Positions 1-6,132 of a stretch of 7,187 nt of DNA are shown here, in pieces. The notes beneath the pieces are model-generated. The model had not been told where the DNA came from, did not search any database, and was given only the letters and a program-made list of their open reading frames with translations. The DNA lies in NCBI GenBank assembly GCA_035763085.1, contig DASUBV010000059.1:1-7187 (forward strand), in the 5' to 3' direction. The translations under genes were made by a program, and so were the position numbers. Positions within the stretch are counted from its first letter, which is position 1. The number at the start of each line of letters is the position of its first letter. This DNA comes from DASUBV01 sp035763085. GTDB taxonomy: Bacteria; Actinomycetota; Actinomycetes; Streptosporangiales; Streptosporangiaceae.

Positions 1-494
1 TGAGCCTGACAGAGATCTCCAGGCTGACAGGGGCGCCGCAGCCGTCGGTACATCGCGAGGTGCAGCGCGCTGAGCAAACCGGACTCGTCACCAGCAGGAA
101 GATCGGCAACACGCGTCTTGTTCGAGCCAACATCGACAGCCCTTATTACGCCGGGCTAGCTGATGTCCTGACCCGGGCCTTCGGCGTCCCCGCCGTACTG
201 ACCAGAGCGCTGACCAGCGTCCGTGGCATCGACTCGGCCTATGTGTATGGGTCCTGGGCGGCCCGCCACGCCGGCCAGTCGGGTGAGCGACCAGTGGGCG
301 ACATTGATCTTCTCGTCCTTGGCCAGCCTGACAGAGATGAGTTGTACAGCGCGCTAGCAGAGGCTGAGGATCGGCTAGGCAGGCCTGTCCAGGCGACCAT
401 TCGCGAGGCTGACTGGCTGGAATCAGGATCGGGATCGTTCCACGACACAGTGACCAGCCGACCCATGGTAAGGCTCACGCTCGCTGATTCCTAG
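1..494 (+). CDS. HTH/nucleotidyltransferase (MNT-type) fusion protein, 5' end outside window
   Basis: The frame is open from base 3 to the TAG at 492-494 (163 visible codons), so the GTG at 60 is internal and the true start lies upstream. Visible residues 1-35 look like the recognition part and wing of a winged helix-turn-helix (LTEISRLTGAPQPSVHREV, then LVTSRKIGNTRLVRAN). After a short linker (SPYYAGLADVLTRAFG) comes a minimal nucleotidyltransferase core of the polymerase-beta fold, with GS at visible residues 83-84 and the metal-binding D-I-D at about 100-102. No clear third carboxylate is visible in the later strand (RPVQATIREADW), so catalysis is uncertain. In known relatives such proteins act as MNT antitoxins or autoregulators beside HEPN toxins. 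No intact HEPN gene follows here. Codon use is less G/C-biased at third positions than in the genes downstream (many ATT, CTT, ACA, AGC, AGG), which suggests accessory origin. The family call is firm and the biochemical role is inferred. Confidence 0.85.
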   Translation, partial: SLTEISRLTGAPQPSVHREVQRAEQTGLVTSRKIGNTRLVRANIDSPYYAGLADVLTRAFGVPAVLTRALTSVRGIDSAYVYGSWAARHAGQSGERPVGDIDLLVLGQPDRDELYSALAEAEDRLGRPVQATIREADWLESGSGSFHDTVTSRPMVRLTLADS

Positions 495-595
495 GCGAAG
501 CGCTCGAGCGTCGTTGCCGACAGGAGCGTCCGCGCACCAGCGATCGCTACGGACGCCTTCTCGATGGCCCATTCCGCGTCCTGACGATCGGACAT
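491..595 (-). pseudogene. Possible remnant of a HEPN-domain protein (C-terminal tail), convergent with the nucleotidyltransferase
   Basis: A 34-codon ATG-to-TAG frame on the - strand reads MSDRQDAEWAIEKASVAI and ends TLERFA. It overlaps the stop codon of the nucleotidyltransferase tail to tail. The amphipathic pattern DAEWAIEKA-x-AI-x-x-AR-x-LL is what the last helix of HEPN proteins paired with MNT nucleotidyltransferases often looks like, from my memory of the family. In another - strand frame, bases 571-651 read THVAVSAIESAV and then VRTRN. This recalls the GHxAVxxAvRAQ and RxxRN segments that precede that tail in HEPN proteins. The two pieces are out of frame and no full domain can be assembled. 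It could be a decayed HEPN gene, a tiny real peptide, or chance. The usual same-strand order with the nucleotidyltransferase is not kept, which counts against it. Confidence 0.25.
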
Positions 596-831
596 TTAGA
601 TTTTGGCAGCACAGCACTCTCAATAGCACTAACAGCAACATGAGTTGTCCGGCCAGGCGTGCCTGCACCCGTCACGCGGCCAGGCGCGGACGGCGACAGC
701 ACACGGCCGGCCTCCGTCGTCCGCAGCATCACCGGCCCGCCCGCCGGCCAGCGACTGCTGCGATGCTCGAATCGACGATCCGCTCGAGCACGGCATTACC
801 TGGTGCGGCGATCTGTGGCAGCGTTGCGGCC
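495..831. other. Non-coding gap of 337 bases upstream of the LuxR-type regulator
   Basis: No convincing gene is seen here. The + strand frame of the regulator stays open back to a TTG at 514, but the implied peptide is rich in R, H, S and T, lacks family similarity, and its codons have no G/C third-position bias. It is therefore treated as untranslated. The stretch holds the possible HEPN remnant, a perfect 10-bp palindrome CGCTCGAGCG at 501-510, and a locally A+T-rich patch at about 591-640. That patch is the most likely place for the regulator's promoter, but no -35/-10 pair is good enough to name. Confidence 0.6.
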
Positions 832-3800
832 ATGAGCGCTGGCGTGGTGAGCCCCGTGTTTATCGGCCGTCGCGGGGAGATCACCTCGCTGGCCGAGCTG
901 CTGGAGCAGGCCAGGACCGGGGAGCCTGCCTTCGCGCTGATCGGCGGCGAGGCCGGCGTGGGCAAGACCCGGCTCGTGGGTGAGCTCGCCGCGCGGGCAG
1001 CGGCAGCCGGCTTCCTCGTGCTCACCGGTCAGTGCGTCGAGCTTGGCGCCGAGGGCCTGCCGCTGGCGCCGCTGGTGGATGCCCTGCGCAGCCTCACCCG
1101 CGCGATGCGGCCAGAAACCCTGAGCGAGGTGCTGGGGCCAGCCGGGCCCCGCCTGGCCCGGCTGCTGCCCGAGCTGGACCCGCCGGCCGCGGTGCAGCCG
1201 GCCGGCGAGGACCTCCAGAAGGCTCAGCTGCTGGAGCTGGTCCTGGGCATGCTCGACCGGCTCAGCGCGGTCCGGCCGGTTCTGCTCGTCATCGAGGACC
1301 TGCACTGGGGCGACCAGTCGACCCTGGACCTGACCGCGTTCCTGGTCCGGTCGCTGCGCGCGGCCCGGGTGCTGATGGTGGTCACCTACCGCTCTGATGA
1401 GCTGCACCGCCGGCATCCGCTGCGCCCGCTGCTCACCAGCTGGGAGCGGATGCGGACGGTGCGCCGCATCGACGTGCCCCGGTTCGATCGCGACGAGGTC
1501 AGCGCCCAGCTCACCGCGATCCTCGGCGATGACCCGGCGCCGGGAGTTGCTGACCTCATCTTCGACCGCTCCGGCGGGAACGCCTACCTGGTGGAGGAGC
1601 TCGCCGGGACGGTGCAGGGCGACGGCGACCTCGCCGAGCTGCCGCCCTCGCTGCGCGACGTGCTGCTGAGCCGGGTAGACGCGCTCAGCCCCGATGCGCA
1701 GCGGCTGCTGCGAACGGCATCGGTGGCCGGGCGGACGGTACCCGACCAGCTCCTGGCGGAGGTCGCCGGGATCGGCGAGGCGGACCTGTTCGCTGCCCTG
1801 CGCGAGGCCGTGGAGAATCACCTGCTCCAGGTTGACCCGGGCGGTCACGGCTATGCGTTCCGTCATGCCCTGACCAGGGACGCCGTGTACGAGGACATGC
1901 TGCCGGGCGAGCGGGTCCGGCTGCACGCGTCCTACGGCGCGGTCCTGACCCGCGAGCCCCGGCTGGCCGGCGATCAGGCCGCGCTGCCGGCTGCGCTGGC
2001 CTATCACTGGTACGCCGCGCTGGACCTGCCTCAGGCGCTGCCGGCCGCCATCGAGGCAGCCCGGCACGCGATGGCTTCCTACGCTCCCGCTGAGGCCCTG
2101 CGGCACCTGGAACGAGCCCTGGAGATCTGGTCCCGGGTGGAGGATGCCAGGGAGCGGACCGGCCTGGATCAGGCCGAGGTGTCCGGGCTCGCGGCGGAAG
2201 CGGCGTACCGCTCTGGCGCCGTGGACCGGTCGCAGTCTCTGCTGGCCGACGCGCTGGCCGAGCTGCCAGGCGACGCCAGCCCGGCTCGCCGGGCGCTGCT
2301 GCTGGAGCGCTACGCGCAAGCGCAGCGAGACACCGGCCGGGTGGACGCGGCTGCCGCGTCGCTGCAGCAGGCGCTGGACCTGCTTCCCCCGGATCAGCCC
2401 AGCCGGGCGCGCGCGACGGTGCTGGCCGCCCTGGCCCGCGCGCAAATGCGCCGCTCGGACATGGCGGGCACCGCCGAACTAGCCGGGCGGGCGCTCGCCG
2501 CCGCGCATGAGGCGCACGCCAGTGACATCGAGGCCGACGTCGCCATCACGCTGGGCTCAGCGCGCGCCTACCTCGGCCCCGCCGAGGAGGGGATCGAGCA
2601 CCTGCGGGCAGGCCTGCGGCTCGCGCTCGAGATGGACAACCCGATGACCGCGCTACGCGGCTACATCAACCTGTCCGACGTCCTGGAACTGCTCGGCCGG
2701 CACGCCGAGGCCGCGCAGATGGCCGGGGACGGGCTGGAGCTGGCCGCGCGGGCCGGGATGGTCCGCACGCTCGGCTCGTACCTGATCGGCAATCAGGCCG
2801 AGCCGCTGCTCCGGCTGGGCCGCTGGGCGGAAGCCGACCAGCTGACCGCGCAGGCCCTGAGCGCCGAGCCGGAAGGGGTGTTCGCGGCGACGCTGCGGCA
2901 GCTGCGGGCCGAGCTGGAAGCCATGCGCGGCCACTATGACGATGCCGACCGTGAGCTGCACCGTGCCCGCCACGCCACCGGAGACACCCATGACATCCAG
3001 TTCACCCAGCCCATCCGGTACGCCGAAACCATGATCGCGCTCGGGCGCGGTGACCTGGCCGCGGCCCGGGCGACTGTCGCCGCGTGGCTGGATGGCGAGA
3101 CTGAGTTGTGGGCCGGTCGCTATGCCTGGCCGCTGCTCTGGCTCGGCATGCGCACCGAGGCCGACGAGGCAACGCTGGCCCGCGACCGCCATGAGGCAGT
3201 CCCGGAGCGGGCCGGGCAGCGCCGCGAGGAGCTGGCGGAACTCGCGGCGCGCCTGGTCGAGACTGCCCGTCCGTACCGCGGCTATCAGGCTCTCGTGGCA
3301 GCTGAGCAGGCACGGGCCGCCGGGGCCGGCAGGCCCGGACCCTGGCGGGCGGCCGTCGCCGCCTGGGAGCACGCGGACGAGCCCTACCTCCAGGCCTATG
3401 CGCTGCTGAGGCTGGCCGAGGCGAACAGCGCTGCCGGCGACCGGCCGGCGGCGGCCCGGGCCGTCCGGCAGGCGCATGAGCTCGCTGAACGGACCGGAGC
3501 CGGGCCGCTGGCCGCCGAGGCTGCCGCGCTAGCCCGGCGCGCCCGGCTCAGCCTTGACCCCGGTGCCGAGCCCGGCTCGCGCCCGGCGGCGGGATCGGCT
3601 GATCATGCCCCGGTCCCGGCCGACGAACTGGCCCGCTTCGGGCTCACCGACCGGGAACGCGAGGTCCTGCTGCTGCTGGCCGCGGGCAACTCCAACCCCG
3701 AGATCGCGCGGACCCTGTTCATCAGCGCGAAGACAGCCAGCGTGCACGTGTCCAACATCCTGGCCAAGCTGGGAGTCAGCGGCCGGGTGGAAGCCGCCGC

Positions 3801-3840
3801 TGTCGCCCACCGGCTGGGCGTCACGCAGTCCTCCGCGTGA
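832..3840 (+). CDS. LuxR-family transcriptional regulator with AAA-type ATPase domain (LAL type)
   Basis: This is a large ATP-dependent transcription activator of the LAL class (1002 residues; the family is usually about 900-1000). The N-terminal domain opens with the typical FIGRRGEI segment (10-17). It has Walker A GGEAGVGKT at 38-46, Walker B LLVIEDLHW at 151-159, the sensor-like TYRSDE at 185-190 and GGNAYLVEEL from 248. From about residue 400 to 900 there are leucine/alanine-rich helical pairs like degenerate TPR units, which are thought to sense the ligand or partner. The C-terminal LuxR helix-turn-helix spans about 938-997 (LTDREREVLLLLAAGNSNPEIA, then TASVHVSNILAKLGV). The ATG at 832 was chosen because the conserved domain begins nine residues later. 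ATG 763 and TTG 514 are in frame but add non-conserved, non-codon-biased sequence, and none has a clear Shine-Dalgarno site. It lies upstream of an exporter on the same strand, a possible target. The inducer is unknown. Confidence 0.93.
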   Translation: MSAGVVSPVFIGRRGEITSLAELLEQARTGEPAFALIGGEAGVGKTRLVGELAARAAAAGFLVLTGQCVELGAEGLPLAPLVDALRSLTRAMRPETLSEVLGPAGPRLARLLPELDPPAAVQPAGEDLQKAQLLELVLGMLDRLSAVRPVLLVIEDLHWGDQSTLDLTAFLVRSLRAARVLMVVTYRSDELHRRHPLRPLLTSWERMRTVRRIDVPRFDRDEVSAQLTAILGDDPAPGVADLIFDRSGGNAYLVEELAGTVQGDGDLAELPPSLRDVLLSRVDALSPDAQRLLRTASVAGRTVPDQLLAEVAGIGEADLFAALREAVENHLLQVDPGGHGYAFRHALTRDAVYEDMLPGERVRLHASYGAVLTREPRLAGDQAALPAALAYHWYAALDLPQALPAAIEAARHAMASYAPAEALRHLERALEIWSRVEDARERTGLDQAEVSGLAAEAAYRSGAVDRSQSLLADALAELPGDASPARRALLLERYAQAQRDTGRVDAAAASLQQALDLLPPDQPSRARATVLAALARAQMRRSDMAGTAELAGRALAAAHEAHASDIEADVAITLGSARAYLGPAEEGIEHLRAGLRLALEMDNPMTALRGYINLSDVLELLGRHAEAAQMAGDGLELAARAGMVRTLGSYLIGNQAEPLLRLGRWAEADQLTAQALSAEPEGVFAATLRQLRAELEAMRGHYDDADRELHRARHATGDTHDIQFTQPIRYAETMIALGRGDLAAARATVAAWLDGETELWAGRYAWPLLWLGMRTEADEATLARDRHEAVPERAGQRREELAELAARLVETARPYRGYQALVAAEQARAAGAGRPGPWRAAVAAWEHADEPYLQAYALLRLAEANSAAGDRPAAARAVRQAHELAERTGAGPLAAEAAALARRARLSLDPGAEPGSRPAAGSADHAPVPADELARFGLTDREREVLLLLAAGNSNPEIARTLFISAKTASVHVSNILAKLGVSGRVEAAAVAHRLGVTQSSA

Positions 3841-3850
3841 CCAGCGGCAC

Positions 3851-3863
3851 GCCCGGTCCGGGC
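3851..3863 (+). terminator. Short GC hairpin just after the LuxR-type regulator
   Basis: GCCCGG and CCGGGC flank a single T starting 11 bases after the regulator's stop codon, so the stem can be at most about five pairs once a loop is allowed. There is no U-tract. It is a weak candidate for ending or pausing the regulator transcript. Confidence 0.25.
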
Positions 3864-3867
3864 CCGA

Positions 3868-4002
3868 GCTAAGCACGACAGCCCCCGCGCTAAGGGCCGC
3901 GTCCGGACCGGTCCCGGCCGGCTAAGGAACCGCCGCGCGGATCTGAGGACCAGCGCCTGTCCGGTTACGGCAGCCGGCCGATGTGCCAGCTGACCGCTTA
4001 GC
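3868..4002. repeat. Cluster of four GCTAAG hexamers, three in helical phase
   Basis: GCTAAG occurs at 3868-3873, 3889-3894 and 3921-3926 on the + strand, and as its complement CTTAGC at 3997-4002. The first three start 21 and 32 bases apart, close to two and three turns of B-DNA, so they face the same side. They sit between the regulator and the exporter, where binding sites for the upstream LuxR-type protein would be expected. No other copy was noticed in the window. Their role as operator half-sites is inference. Confidence 0.35.
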
Positions 4003-4008
4003 CCGACT

Positions 4009-4027
4009 GTGGAAAGTGCTTCCGCAC
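4009..4027 (+). promoter_or_regulatory. Imperfect dyad / small hairpin in the exporter leader
   Basis: GTGGAA (4009-4014) faces TTCC-G-CAC (4020-4027) as an imperfect inverted repeat, and GTGC-TTCC-GCAC (4016-4027) is a perfect 4-bp stem with a four-base loop. It lies 6 bases upstream of the ribosome binding site, so it could be an operator or a leader structure. The arms are short and chance is possible. Confidence 0.25.
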
Positions 4028-4033
4028 GAACAC

Positions 4034-4040
4034 GGGGAGG
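4034..4040 (+). promoter_or_regulatory. Ribosome binding site of the MFS exporter
   Basis: GGGGAGG ends five bases before the ATG at 4046. It is the clearest Shine-Dalgarno site in the window. It decides the start in favour of 4046 over the in-frame GTG at 3983, whose 21 extra residues do not resemble the family. Confidence 0.8.
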
Positions 4041-4045
4041 GCCCG

Positions 4046-5338
4046 ATGAACATCACCAACGCGCCGGCCGGCACCATCCGCGCGGCCCTGCGCTACCCGG
4101 CATTCCGCCGGCTGCTGGCCGGCCTGGCCGTGTCGCAGATCGGCGACTGGCTCTACAACCTGGCCCTGGTGGCCCTGGTCTACGAGCGCACCCGCTCACC
4201 GCTGTGGGCGGGCATCACCACCGCCGCCCGGGTGCTGCCGGTCGTCGCGCTGGGCCCGCTCGGCGGGGTGATCGCCGACCGGTTCGACCGGCAGCGCCTC
4301 ATGGTGGCGTGCGACGTCATCCGGCTGGTTCTCATGGCGGCGCTGGCCCTGGTCGCGGTGTCGCACCTGCCCATCGTGGTCGCTCCGGTGATCGCCGCCA
4401 TCGCGACGCTGGCCGGCAGCCCGTACCTGCCGTGCGCCGCCGCGACCACGCCCCGGCTGGTCCCCGACGCTGACCTGCCCGGCGCCAATGCGGCCCGGTC
4501 GGCCGTCACCGGCCTGGGCGTCATCGCCGGGCCGGCTCTGGGCGGCATCCTGCTCCTGCTCGGCTCCCCCGCCCTGGCTTTCATCGCCAATGGCGTCACC
4601 TTCGGGCTGGCCGCGCTTGCCGTGCTGGCCATTCCCGCGGGCCCCGCCTTCCGGCCCGGCGCGCCCGAGGAGCGGCCCGCCGGCCTGCTGCGCGGCGTGG
4701 CCGAGGGTGCGAAAGTGCTGCGCGCGCACCCGCAGGCGCTGCGGCTGGTCGGTGCCGACATCATGTGCAGCCTGGTCTACGGGATGCAGACAGTACTGCT
4801 CATCATGGTCGCCCGCCAGGCTGGCCTCGGCATGCACGGGTACGGCTACCTGTTCGCCGCCATCGGTGCCGGCGGCCTGGCCGGCACAGCGCTGGCCAGC
4901 CGCGCCCTGCGCTGCCCGCACCCTCGTGCGGTCCTGCTGACTGCCCTGGCCGCGGTGGGCGTCCCGATGCTGGCGCTGGCCGGCACACGGTGGGCCCCGC
5001 TGGCCATCGTGCTGGCCGCAGCGACCGGCACCGGCGCCCTCCTAGTCGAGATCATGACCGAGACCGGCCTGCAGCGCGCGCTGCCGCCGCAGATGTTCGG
5101 GCGCGCTTACGGCCTGGCGCTCCCGGCCTCGCTCGGCGGCATCCTCGCCGGATCGCTCCTCGCCCCGCTGCTGGTCAGCCTGCTTGGCAGCACCGGAGCC
5201 CTGCTCGCGTGCGGCGCGGCCGCCGTCAGCTACGGCCTGGTGCTGCTGCGCGTCCCCGGCCGCCCGGCTGCGCCGGCTCCCGCCGATGCGCCGGCCGCCG
5301 GCGAAGCCGAGGCCATGCTGGTCACTTCCGGCGCCTGA
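4046..5338 (+). CDS. Major facilitator superfamily (MFS) transporter, probable exporter
   Basis: This is an inner-membrane secondary transporter of 430 residues, the normal size for a 12-helix MFS protein. The first helix contains QIGDWLYNLALVALVY (31-46), a pattern familiar from the MFS_3/EntS-like branch. The loop between helices 2 and 3 carries motif A, GGVIADRFDRQR (73-84), the gate signature of proton-driven MFS carriers. Long Ala/Leu/Gly/Val segments follow, in two halves joined by a more polar stretch near residues 205-230 (PAFRPGAPEERPAG). The C-terminus ends in a Pro/Ala-rich tail, likely cytoplasmic. It is downstream of the LuxR-type regulator on the same strand with a 205-base gap containing repeated hexamers, so it may have its own regulated promoter. 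Export of a toxic or secreted small molecule is likely from the family. The substrate cannot be told. Confidence 0.9.
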   Translation: MNITNAPAGTIRAALRYPAFRRLLAGLAVSQIGDWLYNLALVALVYERTRSPLWAGITTAARVLPVVALGPLGGVIADRFDRQRLMVACDVIRLVLMAALALVAVSHLPIVVAPVIAAIATLAGSPYLPCAAATTPRLVPDADLPGANAARSAVTGLGVIAGPALGGILLLLGSPALAFIANGVTFGLAALAVLAIPAGPAFRPGAPEERPAGLLRGVAEGAKVLRAHPQALRLVGADIMCSLVYGMQTVLLIMVARQAGLGMHGYGYLFAAIGAGGLAGTALASRALRCPHPRAVLLTALAAVGVPMLALAGTRWAPLAIVLAAATGTGALLVEIMTETGLQRALPPQMFGRAYGLALPASLGGILAGSLLAPLLVSLLGSTGALLACGAAAVSYGLVLLRVPGRPAAPAPADAPAAGEAEAMLVTSGA

Positions 5339-5348
5339 TTCTGGCGAC

Positions 5349-5380
5349 GACGGCGGCGGTCCCGGCGGGCCGCCGCCGTC
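5349..5380. terminator. Bidirectional terminator-like hairpin between convergent genes
   Basis: GACGGCGGCGG (5349-5359) and CCGCCGCCGTC (5370-5380) are perfect complementary 11-base arms around a 10-base loop. The hairpin lies 10 bases after the exporter's stop codon and 7 bases from the 3' end of the oppositely oriented reductase gene. There is no U-tract on either strand, as is common for actinobacterial terminators. It could serve both transcripts. Confidence 0.75.
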
Positions 5381-5387
5381 TCGCGCG

Positions 5388-6089
5388 TCAGACCGCGGAG
5401 CCGGCCGGGCGGAGCGTCACCGTGTTGACGTCCACGCCAGTCGGCTGGCTGAGCGCCCAGACTATGGCATCGGCTACCTGGCCGGCGGTCAGGTTCTCGC
5501 CGGCCGGCGGGCCGCCGTGGATATCCCAGAACGGCGTGTCCACGCGGCCCGGTGCTACCAGGGTGACGCCGACGCCGTCGCCGGTCACCAGCAGCCGGGT
5601 GTTCTCCGCCAGGGCGGTGACCGCCCACTTGGTGGCTCCGTACAGGTTCCCCCGCGTGTGCACCAGGCCGGCGACGCTGCCGATGAGGACGATCCGCCCG
5701 CGGGATTGCTTCAGCGCGGGCAGCGCGGCCCGGATCAGCAGGGCCGGGCCCAGCACGTTGGTCAGCACCATCTCGCGCCACTGCGCGGGATCGCCGTCGG
5801 CCACGCTGCCCGGAGCGGCGAAGCCCGCGCTGGCCACCACGGCATCTAGCCGCCCGTACTCGCTGACCGTGCTGTCCACGGCCGCCCGGACGGCGTCGTA
5901 GTCGGCGGCATCCGCGGCGAACGTGAGCAGGCTGGCGGGGTTCCCGAGGTCGGCGGCGAGCTTGCCCAGGCGGCTGCGGTCCCGGCCGGTGATGGCCACG
6001 CGCTGGCCCTCGCCGAGCAGTCGCCGGGCCACGCCCGCCCCGATTCCGGCCGACCCGCCGCTGATCAGCGTTACTGAAGGAGATTTCAT
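5388..6089 (-). CDS. SDR-family NAD(P)-dependent oxidoreductase
   Basis: This is a classical short-chain dehydrogenase/reductase of 233 residues (family about 230-280), cytosolic. It has the glycine-rich nucleotide site SGGSAGIG (10-17, Ser in place of the usual Thr) and Arg36 after the second strand (ITGRD), which suggests NADP(H). The usual NNAG motif reads ASAG (86-89). The catalytic tetrad is complete: N111, S138, Y150 and K154 (YGATK). PGRVDTPFW follows the active site. The C-terminal TLRP segment is typical of the SDR clade that reduces or oxidises small carbonyls and alcohols; the substrate is unknown. ATG 6089 is preferred over the in-frame GTG at 6098 because that GTG overlaps the -10 element of a strong promoter, making the transcript probably leaderless at 6089. 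It is downstream of the dioxygenase on the same strand, 43 bases after its stop codon, and convergent with the exporter. Confidence 0.92.
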   Translation of the reverse strand: MKSPSVTLISGGSAGIGAGVARRLLGEGQRVAITGRDRSRLGKLAADLGNPASLLTFAADAADYDAVRAAVDSTVSEYGRLDAVVASAGFAAPGSVADGDPAQWREMVLTNVLGPALLIRAALPALKQSRGRIVLIGSVAGLVHTRGNLYGATKWAVTALAENTRLLVTGDGVGVTLVAPGRVDTPFWDIHGGPPAGENLTAGQVADAIVWALSQPTGVDVNTVTLRPAGSAV

Positions 6090-6096
6090 GGGCCGC

Positions 6097-6127
6097 ACGC
6101 TAGGAACTAGAGCCAGCTCTAGGTCAA
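6097..6127 (-). promoter_or_regulatory. MerR-family-type promoter and operator of the SDR gene
   Basis: Read on the - strand: -35 TTGACC (6127-6122), a 19-base spacer, and -10 TAGCGT (6102-6097). The spacer contains most of a perfect dyad, CTAGAGC-TG-GCTCTAG (6122-6107), which extends by two more pairs after one mismatch. An overlong 19-base spacer filled by an operator dyad is the hallmark of promoters activated by DNA untwisting by MerR-family proteins. The dyad centre sits at the same place relative to the -35 box as in the E. coli soxS promoter as I remember it, but the core sequence differs from a SoxR box. The A of the SDR ATG is the eighth base after the -10, so the message is likely leaderless. 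The regulator gene is not in the window. Confidence 0.75.
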
Positions 6128-6132
6128 GCCGG

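Noticed and set aside
501..510. Perfect palindrome CGCTCGAGCG after the nucleotidyltransferase gene
   Set aside because: It is only 10 bases, with no loop, no extension of the stem and no U-tract, so it is not supported as a terminator or operator.
796..2445. Long open frame of 549 codons on the - strand opposite the LuxR-type regulator
   Set aside because: It is Arg/Gln/Gly/Pro-rich with no recognisable domain and lies exactly antisense to a clear ATPase domain. Such shadows are expected in G+C-rich coding DNA.
2653..3477. 274-codon open frame on the - strand
   Set aside because: It is antisense to the helical-repeat part of the regulator, with low-complexity composition and no motif.
3905..3914. 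Palindrome GGACCGGTCC in the regulator-exporter gap
   Set aside because: It is a short G+C-only palindrome of the kind expected often by chance in this DNA, with no link to promoter elements.
4196..4921. - strand open frames opposite the MFS gene (241 and 194 codons)
   Set aside because: They are shadows of the transporter, with Arg/Gly/Gln-rich composition and no domain.
6097..6127. SoxR box for the SDR promoter
   Set aside because: The promoter geometry fits, but the dyad core CTAGAGC/GCTCTAG differs from the conserved SoxR core CTCAAG/CTTGAG, so a different MerR-family protein is more likely.
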